Source of the DNA: an uncultured Bacteroidales bacterium | GTDB lineage: Bacteria; Bacteroidota; Bacteroidia; Bacteroidales; UBA932 | Assembly: GCA_900318445.1 (NCBI GenBank) | Contig: ONKO01000008.1 | Span: forward strand, 24,732 to 88,731 | Length of the DNA stretch: 64,000 bases | Direction: 5' to 3' | Part shown: piece after piece, positions 45,561 through 51,957 of the stretch | Layout of the letters: each line of letters opens with the position of its first letter | Numbering within the stretch: the first letter of the stretch is position 1 | The notes under the pieces: model-generated | The model's input: the letters and a program-made list of their open reading frames with translations, nothing else | Database searches by the model: none | What the model was told of the DNA's origin: nothing | Program-made: the position numbers and the translations under genes

Positions 45561-47222
45561 ATGGCTATGAAAGGTAATTGTATAAAATATATCCTGCTCT
45601 GTCTTCTCCCGCTGGTGTCCTGCATGAAAGAGACGCCGGAGCGTGTTGCTGTTAAGTCTTCGAATACCATTCTGTATTCGGTCACGGCCAGTCAGGCCCC
45701 GATTACCCGCGTCTCGACAGGTGGCCCGGACTTTGCCGATGGCTATGTCTTTGAAACTGGCGACAAACTCTATGTGGAACACAGGGAAGGCGAGACGCTC
45801 AAGCTCTATGGTGTCCTGGACCTAGTCTCGGGCGCAGGGACGGCAACAGGCGGCTTCGAAGGGGAACTGAATTGCCTGGATGGTTTTGTTCCGAAAGATA
45901 ATACATTACTGAAAGCTACGCTGGTGGGCGCCGGCGCAGCCGACGGATTCTTCAGCATTGCGAATTCCGTAGTGACTGATGTGACCTATCCCGCTTCGGT
46001 CCCTTACGCCGCTCTGCCGGATCTGGTCCGGAAATACAGCTATATCACGGGAACCAGCTCGTATGATGCAAAAAACTTCAACAACCTCACCCAGCAGTCC
46101 GTGTTCCTGCTGTTCTCCTTGGAGGTGAACAGGACGAAGCTTGACGACCCGATGGTTACGACAGTCTCCGTTAAGAATAATGATTATCAGGTACTTGCTG
46201 TTACGGATGTCCCCGTAACGGGCCTGACGGCCGTCGGCCATATCGAGTGCCCCGGGGTGATACCTGTGAGCAAGAATCCGGATATGCAGTCTGCCGAGGT
46301 CTGGGCCGATAACCTCAAGTGCGGGGATCCTTTTGCTTCCGATCTGTCATTGGACGTGAACCATTACTACAGTGTCAAGCGCTCTTCGCTGGCCACAGAC
46401 TGGTTCCGGATTAAAGCGACTCAGGATGGAACGACGGTGACATTCAATTATTGCAAAGCCGATGACAAAATCAAGTACAGTCTGGACGGTGGCGAGAGCT
46501 GGACGGATTACAATACGTTGAAGGATATTCCGCTGAATAAAGATCAGGAAATCTGTTTCCAGGGATCGAAAACGAATTACAAGAATGCCAAGGCGGAAGG
46601 AGGAAACACCTATGGCGCTCCTTCCACTAAACCCATCTTCCAGGCCAACAAGAAATGCTTTATTGCCGGAAATGTCATGACGCTCCTTAAGGACCGTGAA
46701 AATTTGAGCGACGAGGCTTTTGATGGCGCGTTTTCTAAAGATGGAACTAACAATACTTGGCTGGATATTGATCCAAACGACCCCTTGCTCCTTCCTGCTA
46801 CAACCTTAACGGAGAGATGTTATAAAGGTATGTTCAGAAGATGCACGGCGCTTCAATATGCACCGGACCTTCCGGCCGAAATTCCTGCTGCCGAATGCTA
46901 TAGCGGTATGTTCCGTCAATGTGGAAATGATAACCTTAAACGAGTTGCGATTTTCCTCAAGGTTAAGATAGGAGAAGGAAATGAGAAGAATAACTATCCT
47001 TTTTTATCCAATGCAGATCATACCAATCTGGGAGAAGGCGGCTATCTTGACAAGTGGATGGACGGAACCAATCCGAAGAATGGTACTCTTTATTGCCACC
47101 CGGAAATGAATGCATATTGGACAAACTTTTGGACTTGGTGGGGGAGTACCGATAAGAATTTCTTTGCCAATCGTCCCAAGGATTGGAGCATCAACAACTG
47201 GACAACTTACATCCAGCCGTAG
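45561..47222 (+). CDS. Fimbrillin-like lipoprotein with two BspA-like repeats, last gene of the operon
   Basis: A 553-aa lipoprotein (LVSC, Cys21). The N-terminal half is fimbrillin-like (ITRVSTGGPDFADGYVFETGDKLYVE matches the T-R...W/F-E-x-GD motif). The region around residue 300 (VTFNYCKADDKIKYSLDGGESW) is a beta-strand domain. The C-terminal part contains ERCYKGMFRRCTALQ and AECYSGMFRQCGND, the repeat type seen in the 1032-aa protein. It then ends GTLYCHPEMNAYWTNFW...NRPKDWSINNW. It starts right after the previous stop. Likely surface exposed at the tip; sequence is A/T-richer than the chromosomal average here. Confidence 0.6.
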   Translation: MAMKGNCIKYILLCLLPLVSCMKETPERVAVKSSNTILYSVTASQAPITRVSTGGPDFADGYVFETGDKLYVEHREGETLKLYGVLDLVSGAGTATGGFEGELNCLDGFVPKDNTLLKATLVGAGAADGFFSIANSVVTDVTYPASVPYAALPDLVRKYSYITGTSSYDAKNFNNLTQQSVFLLFSLEVNRTKLDDPMVTTVSVKNNDYQVLAVTDVPVTGLTAVGHIECPGVIPVSKNPDMQSAEVWADNLKCGDPFASDLSLDVNHYYSVKRSSLATDWFRIKATQDGTTVTFNYCKADDKIKYSLDGGESWTDYNTLKDIPLNKDQEICFQGSKTNYKNAKAEGGNTYGAPSTKPIFQANKKCFIAGNVMTLLKDRENLSDEAFDGAFSKDGTNNTWLDIDPNDPLLLPATTLTERCYKGMFRRCTALQYAPDLPAEIPAAECYSGMFRQCGNDNLKRVAIFLKVKIGEGNEKNNYPFLSNADHTNLGEGGYLDKWMDGTNPKNGTLYCHPEMNAYWTNFWTWWGSTDKNFFANRPKDWSINNWTTYIQP

Positions 47223-47243
47223 GCCGTCCCCAGCTCCCCAGCC

Positions 47244-47294
47244 GATGTACGTACAAAAAACGGCAATCCAGTGAGGTTTAGATGTACGTACATC
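47244..47294. repeat. Paired GTACGTAC palindromes downstream of the fimbrial operon
   Basis: GATGTACGTACA occurs at 47244-47255 and again at 47281-47292, where it is part of the 14-nt palindrome GATGTACGTACATC. The two copies are 37 bp apart. They could be a protein-binding site or recombination scar. No gene is seen in 47223-47510. Confidence 0.5.
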
Positions 47295-47300
47295 TGTAGC

Positions 47301-47409
47301 CGTGGCGCTTATCACACTGACAAACAGCGCATTAGAGTAACTGACGGGTATGAATAGCATACCCGTCAGTTACTCTAATCGTTTAGTATTCAACTATTTA
47401 AGCGCCACG
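47301..47409. repeat. Nested symmetric palindrome between the fimbrial operon and TA island
   Basis: Outer stem CGTGGCGCTTA (47301-47311) with TAAGCGCCACG (47399-47409). Inner perfect 22-bp stem (47331-47352 with 47358-47379) with the loop AATAG. The spacers on each side are both exactly 19 nt and are not complementary to each other. No U-run follows, so a plain terminator is unlikely. It could form a cruciform or be the site of a site-specific enzyme. Confidence 0.85.
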
Positions 47410-47454
47410 CTGCACCGCGGCGACAGTACCGCCACAACACTGTTGCCATTTTTT

Positions 47455-47500
47455 TTGGTCCTTTCAAAAATATGTTATACATTTGCAAAAAGTGTTATAC
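47455..47500 (+). promoter_or_regulatory. Promoter/operator of TA module 1
   Basis: TTG (47455-47457) and TACATTTG (47478-47485) form a promoter. Two direct repeats TGTTATAC (47473-47480 and 47493-47500), spaced exactly 20 bp apart, overlap and follow the -7 box, suiting autorepression by the antitoxin. The same arrangement occurs at module 2. Confidence 0.7.
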
Positions 47501-47510
47501 GCTCTTGCAA

Positions 47511-47831
47511 ATGGAAACAGCTACAAAAACTCAAACAGCCTTCCGGATTGAGAATTCCATTCTGGAAAACTTGAAATGGAATGCGAAAAAAGCGCACACG
47601 TCTGTGAACGCCCTCGTGGAGGATGCGTTACGGGAAAAGTATGGCAGGGGAATCGTCTTCCCCAAACTTCCGCCAGAGTTCTTCGAAAAGTCAAAAGAAC
47701 TGGAACGCTTTGCGCTAAAGGGGACTAAACTTCCCAAGGAGTATGAGGGGCTTGATGCCAGTGAGTATCCTGAGATGGATAAGAGGCTTTTAGAAGACGC
47801 ACTATATGAAAAATATATCACTCGTACCTAA
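47511..47831 (+). CDS. Antitoxin of TA module 1 (ribbon-helix-helix-like)
   Basis: A 106-aa protein. The N-terminal TQTAFRIENSILENLKWNAKKAHTSVNALVEDALREKYGR fits a ribbon-helix-helix DNA-binding fold (beta strand TAFRI, helix, then S-V-N-ALVEDAL). The C-terminal half, FPKLPPEFFEKSKELERFALKG and LPKEYEGLDASEYPEMDK, would neutralise the toxin. It overlaps the PIN toxin gene by 26 bp. Start METATK is chosen from conservation with module 2; an upstream ATG would place the promoter inside the gene. Confidence 0.75.
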   Translation: METATKTQTAFRIENSILENLKWNAKKAHTSVNALVEDALREKYGRGIVFPKLPPEFFEKSKELERFALKGTKLPKEYEGLDASEYPEMDKRLLEDALYEKYITRT

Positions 47832-48255
47832 GGCTTTTATAGACACCAATATTCTGGTGGATTTCATACTCCCCGAGAGACCCAAACATGCGGTTGCCCG
47901 TGATGTTTTCAATCTCATATACTCGCATTATGTAGAAGCTTCCATTTCTACGCAAAGTATTCTGGATGCCGCCTATATATGTCGGAGGTCCCTCAACTTT
48001 AATCCGGATTCTTTTCGGGAGGCTATTATGTATTTGATTGATCACACCAATGTCGGCTATGTGGATTCGTTTGACATGAAAACTGGTTTGAGAGATGCTT
48101 GTCCCGATATCGAAGACAGCGCACAAATCTCTTTTGCATACAGTCAATGTTGCGACATCATAGTAACGGCCGACAAAGAATTGCTCTCTCGTGAAGTCCC
48201 TTCCCCTATGAGAGTCATGTCCCCCGAGGAATTTGTAAACAATTGCCGAACTTAG
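47806..48255 (+). CDS. PIN-domain toxin of TA module 1
   Basis: A 149-aa PIN-domain (VapC-like) ribonuclease candidate. Conserved acidic residues: AFIDTNILVDFILPE (first Asp), ASISTQSILDA, and the C-terminal DIEDSAQISFAYSQCCDIIVTADKELL (Asp/Glu cluster). It ends VPSPMRVMSPEEFVNNC. Paralogue of the toxin at 49088-49525. Expected to cut RNA when freed from its antitoxin. Confidence 0.82.
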   Translation: MKNISLVPKAFIDTNILVDFILPERPKHAVARDVFNLIYSHYVEASISTQSILDAAYICRRSLNFNPDSFREAIMYLIDHTNVGYVDSFDMKTGLRDACPDIEDSAQISFAYSQCCDIIVTADKELLSREVPSPMRVMSPEEFVNNCRT

Positions 48256-48270
48256 TTTTCAGTTTTCGTA

Positions 48271-48729
48271 ATGCGGGAAGTCTCCAAAGAAGAATATGAA
48301 AGTCTAATACGCCTGATGGCCTCTTACCGGGGGCATGGGGATGATCCCAAGGTGGGCATATTCTGGTATAACACTACAGAGAAAGACATTTTCGGAATCG
48401 TTTCCCTGCCGCTCCTAATTTTTACTCGTGCTAACGCAAAAGGATGGGTCTCGTGCTCCGAAACACATGAAGAGGTGTGGTGGTGGGAATGCAGTCGACA
48501 GGCACGTCGCGGTGGCTTTGACGGCCCCTTTATCGGTTTTTATGATGATTATCCCAGGGGTAGGGTCTTCTATCATATGGAAGAAGACCGTTATGTGGTG
48601 GCAGTAGGCAAATGGATAGAAGAGTACCCCGAGGCCAAAGAACTAATTCTGGCCGAATTCGACCTCCCCGCCGACAAAACCACCTTCGAATACGCCATTC
48701 ACTGGGACATCGGCCAAACCTGGCGCTAG
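48271..48729 (+). CDS. Unrecognised 152-aa protein between the two TA modules
   Basis: I do not recognise this protein. It is soluble, has no signal peptide, and is rich in aromatic residues (GIFWYNTTEKDIFGIVSLP, EEVWWWECSRQA, AIHWDIGQTW). ATG 48271 follows the PIN toxin stop by 15 nt, so it may be co-transcribed with module 1. The next promoter begins right after its stop. Possible passenger gene or third component of the module. Confidence 0.65.
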   Translation: MREVSKEEYESLIRLMASYRGHGDDPKVGIFWYNTTEKDIFGIVSLPLLIFTRANAKGWVSCSETHEEVWWWECSRQARRGGFDGPFIGFYDDYPRGRVFYHMEEDRYVVAVGKWIEEYPEAKELILAEFDLPADKTTFEYAIHWDIGQTWR

Positions 48730-48732
48730 TCT

Positions 48733-48778
48733 TTGTCTTTTTCCATAAAATGTTATATATTTGCAAAAAGTGTTATAC
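48733..48778 (+). promoter_or_regulatory. Promoter/operator of TA module 2
   Basis: TTG (48733-48735) and TATATTTG (48756-48763) form a promoter. Direct repeats TGTTATAT (48751-48758) and TGTTATAC (48771-48778) are 20 bp apart, as at module 1. The segment TTGCAAAAAGTGTTATAC is identical in both modules, so they may cross-regulate. Confidence 0.7.
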
Positions 48779-48780
48779 AA

Positions 48781-49098
48781 ATGGAAACGGAAGCAAGAAC
48801 ACAAACGGCCTTTCGGCTAAAGGACGGCCTGCTGGAAAGACTCAAATGGCAAGCAAAGCGTGAAAAGAAATCGCTGAATGCTTTCGTTGAGGAAGTATTG
48901 GAAGAGAAGGTGGGCCGGGAACTCGTCTTTCCCAAACTTCCCCCGGAATTCTTCGAGAAGGCCCGGGAGGAAACGGAACGTTTCGTTTTGAAGGGTGCCA
49001 AACTGCCTAAGGAATATGAGGGCTTGGATTCTTTCGAACAGGCAGAAATGGATAAGAAGTTTTTACTGGACGCACTCTTGGAGAAATATGGAGAATAG
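48781..49098 (+). CDS. Antitoxin of TA module 2 (paralogue of module 1)
   Basis: A 105-aa protein with TQTAFRLKDGLLERLKWQAKREKKSLNAFVEEVLEEK (ribbon-helix-helix-like) and FPKLPPEFFEKAREETERFVLKG, LPKEYEGLDSFEQAEMDKK. Overall layout is the same as the module 1 antitoxin with clear divergence in the helix. It overlaps the toxin gene by 11 bp. Confidence 0.75.
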   Translation: METEARTQTAFRLKDGLLERLKWQAKREKKSLNAFVEEVLEEKVGRELVFPKLPPEFFEKAREETERFVLKGAKLPKEYEGLDSFEQAEMDKKFLLDALLEKYGE

Positions 49099-49525
49099 AA
49101 TTAAAGCGTTTATTGACACAAATATCCTTTTGGATTATATGATTCCTTCCCGGGAAGGACATGATGTTGTCGTCAACTTGTTTTCCCTCATCCTTACGGC
49201 TAAGATTGAGGCGGCTTTTTCTACGCAATCCATATTGGATGCTGTGTATATCGGTCGCAAACTTCCAGATTTTCCCGAAGCTTTTCGGGAAACACTGATT
49301 CATTTGCTTAACCGGACTAATTCCAGCTATATCGATACATGGGATGTAAAGTCGGCCTTGATGGATTCCAATTCCGACATCGAAGACAGCGCGCAGATTT
49401 CCTTCGCCTACTCCCAATGTTGCGATGTCATTGTGACAAAGGACAAGAAACTGCTCTCCCGTGATGTCCCCAGCCCCATGCGGGTGATGACCCCCGAAGA
49501 CTTCGTGAACGCCTGTCGCGCCTAA
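49088..49525 (+). CDS. PIN-domain toxin of TA module 2
   Basis: A 145-aa PIN protein: AFIDTNILLDYMIPS, AAFSTQSILDAVYIGRK, DIEDSAQISFAYSQCCDVIVTKDKKLL, ending VPSPMRVMTPEDFVNACRA. Start MENRIKAFIDTN is chosen because it aligns with module 1; an upstream start lies deep in the antitoxin. The last 66 bp, beginning CGTGATGTCC at 49460, are the start of the direct repeat shared with 51501-51957. Confidence 0.82.
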   Translation: MENRIKAFIDTNILLDYMIPSREGHDVVVNLFSLILTAKIEAAFSTQSILDAVYIGRKLPDFPEAFRETLIHLLNRTNSSYIDTWDVKSALMDSNSDIEDSAQISFAYSQCCDVIVTKDKKLLSRDVPSPMRVMTPEDFVNACRA

Positions 49526-49916
49526 TCGGCAATCGTAAACCGCACCGCCGCCGTACCGCCCTCATCGTCCACCACGGTGAGGGTGTGCTGTCCCGGGGCG
49601 GGGGAGAGGAGCAGTTCGTGCCGCAGCCGGGTCTCGCCCACATACGTGTTGTCCAGATGCCACCAGAGCGTGGCGTCGCTGCGGTGATGCGCTGCCCGGA
49701 ACACAATGCCCTCCTTTTCGCCGCTCAGCTGCCGGGGAATGGACAGCACCGCCCCGGCCTGGGGATAAATAAACTGGATGGGGGTGTCGGCCTGCCTTCT
49801 CGCCGCTCCGCTATACTCTGGATGATGCGGCCTGTAATACCATTCCATGGCCGGAGGCAGCACAAATTCACCCGTCCGGTGGTAGGGACAGGGGTCGCTG
49901 TCCAGCCCCACTGCCG
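49460..49916. repeat. Direct repeat copy 1 (PIN tail + pbpC tail)
   Basis: About 457 bp matching 51501-51957 with an offset of 2041 bp. It covers the 3' end of the PIN toxin gene and the 3' end of pbpC, joined through the same overlapping stop codons in both copies. Similarity is high but not perfect (for example around 49790-49830), so the duplication is not very recent or has been under different constraint. Confidence 0.93.
49522..49916 (-). pseudogene. Truncated C-terminal copy of pbpC
   Basis: Minus-strand remnant of about 130 codons: PYHRTGEFVLPPAMEWYY, then TPIQFIYPQAGAVLSIPRQL, ending in a terminal AVRFTIAD. It corresponds to the last 130 residues of the intact pbpC at 51563-53740 (BiPBP_C-like domain). 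It lacks the glycosyltransferase and transpeptidase domains and has no promoter. It breaks off abruptly at about 49916, where adhesin-derived sequence begins. Confidence 0.9.
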
Positions 49917-49922
49917 CATACT

Positions 49923-50358
49923 GTTATATGGAAATGTTCTCGGGTTGCACTAATCTGAAATCGGCGCCTGATCTCTTGGCAACCGTGCTTGAAGATAAGT
50001 GCTATTTACGAATGTTCTTAAATTGCTCAAAGCTTAAGTCCATCCCTACCTTCGCTTCAGATGTAACTATGTCCGGTACAAGCAGCAGACGCAGATATTG
50101 TTTCCAGATGTTTCAAGGCTGTATCGGAATCAACAGGCTTGATGGGTCGTTGTTTGAGGAAACTACGGAACTTAAAGCTAATTGCATATTAAATGCTACT
50201 CCACCACTAACGTAACAAACGATAGCTATACACAAAACTGGCTGCAAAATGCAAAGTCCACAGGAACCTTCCACTATCGCGATGGTACCACTTGGTATAG
50301 AGATAATCAACACGGCATCCCTAACGGATGGACTCCTGTAGCTGATCCTGTGCAGTAG
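49923..50358 (+). pseudogene. 5'-truncated, frameshifted fimbrial adhesin fragment
   Basis: The frame begins abruptly at the junction with the pbpC fragment (CYMEMFSGCTNL) and contains three units of the BspA-like pattern: YMEMFSGCTNLKSAPDLLA, KCYLRMFLNCSKLKSIP and YCFQMFQGCIGINRL. Near 50195 the frame shifts. Downstream, another frame reads CYSTTNVTNDSYTQNWLQNA then KSTGTFHYRDGTTWY, ending GWTPVADPVQ and TAG at 50356-50358. This is the same capping segment that ends the adhesin at 41207-44305. There is no signal peptide or start of its own. Confidence 0.8.
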
Positions 50359-50431
50359 TCCCCGTTTACACCAAGGTGCTTTGTTCCGAAAATCAAACTT
50401 TTCTATATAGATTATTTTGAAATAAAGAATT

Positions 50432-50465
50432 ATTGCCTATCTTTGTAGCGAAAAGAATAGGCAAT
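50432..50465 (+). promoter_or_regulatory. Promoter/operator of higBA
   Basis: A -7 box TATCTTTG at 50438-50445 with TTG at 50417-50419. A perfect 9-bp inverted repeat ATTGCCTAT (50432-50440) / ATAGGCAAT (50457-50465) overlaps the -7 box and reaches the ATG at 50464. It suits binding of the HTH antitoxin as autorepressor. Confidence 0.75.
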
Positions 50466-50763
50466 GAGAATCGTGTCACATAGGAAACTGAGGGAGTTCT
50501 ACCAATCGCCTGGTAAAGAAGACTCGGAAGTGGCGCTGGAAAGATGGTATGAAATTGTCGAGGCGGCGCAATGGCAGAACTTCGCAGAAATGAAGGCCGA
50601 TTTTGGGAGTGTGGATGCCGTAGGAAACCAGCACTACGTCTTCAATATCAGAGGAAACAAATACAGGCTGGTGGTAGTTGTGAAGTTCGTGATGGGGTAT
50701 GTTTTTGTCCGTTTTGTGGGCACGCATGAAGAATATGATCAAATAGACGCGTCAACGATATGA
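50464..50763 (+). CDS. higB: HigB-family mRNA interferase toxin
   Basis: A 99-aa protein of the HigB_toxin (PF09907-type) family. N-terminal RIVSHRKLREFY, SEVALERWYEIVEAAQWQNFAEMKADF, then VFNIRGNKYRLVVVVKFVMGYVFVRFVGTHEEYDQID, the usual end with the conserved H-x-E-Y-D. The toxin-first order is typical of hig modules. Overlaps higA by 4 bp (ATGA). Confidence 0.88.
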   Translation: MRIVSHRKLREFYQSPGKEDSEVALERWYEIVEAAQWQNFAEMKADFGSVDAVGNQHYVFNIRGNKYRLVVVVKFVMGYVFVRFVGTHEEYDQIDASTI

Positions 50764-51125
50764 AAAAGAGTTTAGATCAAATGAGGTATGAGTATGCACT
50801 CACGCGGGTGGAGGAATTGCTTCCGCTTGTAGGAGAGGATACTGCTGCCAATGACCCTCAGGCCATGGAACTGGCCATCATGTCCGATTTCGTCATCGCC
50901 TATGAAAAAGAACATTTCCCTATGGGGAAACCCACTGTCTCACAGCTGATTCAGTTATCCCTTGAAGAGCAGGGAATGACACAGCGGGACCTGGCAAAAA
51001 AAATCGGCGTAAGCCCTACCCGTATCAATGATTATGTCACGGGTCGGGCCGAACCCACCCTGAAGGTGGCACGCCTGCTGTGCGCTACGCTTGGCATCGC
51101 CCCTGCCCTAATTCTGGGGATGTAG
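50760..51125 (+). CDS. higA: HigA-family antitoxin (HTH)
   Basis: A 121-aa protein. The N-terminal part interacts with the toxin (RVEELLPLVGEDTAANDPQAMEL). The C-terminal XRE-type helix-turn-helix is LEEQGMTQRDLAKKIGVSPTRINDYVTGRAEPTLKVARLL. It is coupled to higB by ATGA and probably represses the promoter at 50432-50465. Confidence 0.88.
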   Translation: MKKSLDQMRYEYALTRVEELLPLVGEDTAANDPQAMELAIMSDFVIAYEKEHFPMGKPTVSQLIQLSLEEQGMTQRDLAKKIGVSPTRINDYVTGRAEPTLKVARLLCATLGIAPALILGM

Positions 51126-51186
51126 ACTTGCATTGCAGATGGCGGCTGGACAGTTGATCGAAGTGACTGACATTGACGCCCTATGA
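51124..51186 (+). pseudogene. 3' remnant of an antitoxin gene
   Basis: The frame ending at TGA 51184-51186 reads RLALQMAAGQLIEVTDIDAL and overlaps the next start by ATGA, exactly as an antitoxin overlaps its toxin. Only about 20 codons remain because higA occupies the upstream side. The antitoxin partner of the YoeB-like toxin therefore appears to be lost. Confidence 0.45.
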
Positions 51187-51566
51187 AGCTGTACCTGAGC
51201 CCCAAGGCGTCGTATCTGTACCAGGCCCTCAAGTCCAAAAGCGTTCCGTATGCCGAGCAGGTGAAAGCCCTGTTCCGGGACATCCAGGCGCACCCGCAAG
51301 AGGGAATCGGCACACCCGAAATGATAGACGCATCCCTTCCCGGATACTGGGAACGCCGTTTCAACGGAAGCGGCATGGTTACTTATTACAGTGAGGGAGA
51401 TTATGTGATCATCATCTCCATTATGAACGAGCTTCTGCCTTCCTACGAGGAATTGCCATTCAAGCTTCAGGAAGCATCCAAGGAGGATTATGCTCAAATT
51501 CGTGATGTCCCCAGCCCCATGCGGGTGATGACCCCCGAAGACTTCGTGAACGCCTGTCGCGCCTAA
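51183..51566 (+). CDS. Chimeric YoeB/RelE-like toxin fused to the tail of a PIN toxin
   Basis: A 127-aa ORF. Residues 1-105 resemble Txe/YoeB-type toxins (AEQVKALFRDIQAHPQEGIGTPE, LPGYWERRFNGSGMVTYY, a canonical GYWSRRI-like segment, then VIIISI). From about residue 107 it reads RDVPSPMRVMTPEDFVNACRA, identical to the last 21 residues of the PIN toxin at 49088-49525. The junction at 51501 coincides with the boundary of the direct repeat, so the fusion was created by the rearrangement. Whether the product is active is unknown. Confidence 0.75.
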   Translation: MKLYLSPKASYLYQALKSKSVPYAEQVKALFRDIQAHPQEGIGTPEMIDASLPGYWERRFNGSGMVTYYSEGDYVIIISIMNELLPSYEELPFKLQEASKEDYAQIRDVPSPMRVMTPEDFVNACRA

Positions 51567-51957
51567 TCGGCAATCGTAAACCGCACCGCCGCCGTACAAC
51601 CCTCGCCGTCCACCACGGTGAGGGTGTGCTGTCCCGGAGCGGGGGAGAGGAGCAGTTCATGCCGCAGCCGGGTTTCGCCCACATACGTGTTGTCCAGGTG
51701 CCACCAGAGCGTGGCGTCGCTGCTATGATGCGCTGCCCGGAACACAATGCCCTCCTTCTCCCCGCTCAGCTGCCGGGGAATGGACAGGATAGCTCCTGCC
51801 TGCGGATAGATAAACTGGATGGCCGTCTGTGTCCGCCTCCGCGTAGCGCCCGTATACTCCGGATGATGCGGCCTGTAATACCATTCCATGGCCGGCGGCA
51901 GCACAAATTCACCCGTCCGGTGGTAGGGACAGGGCTCGCTGTCCAGCCCCGCTGCCG
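51501..51957. repeat. Direct repeat copy 2 (PIN tail + intact pbpC tail)
   Basis: Partner of 49460-49916. Here the pbpC side continues into an intact gene, so this copy marks the original pbpC locus. The two copies bracket 1.58 kb of unrelated sequence (adhesin fragment, higBA and the YoeB-like part). Confidence 0.93.

Noticed and set aside
47301-47409. Integron attC site
   Set aside because: No RYYYAAC/GTTRRRY core sites and no integrase in the window; the stem geometry is also different.
49923-50358. Independent small adhesin gene
   Set aside because: No signal peptide or promoter, abrupt start at a rearrangement junction and an internal frameshift.
47223-51566. Integrase, transposase or insertion sequence driving the rearrangement
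   Set aside because: I looked for such genes and terminal repeats on both strands and found none in this window.
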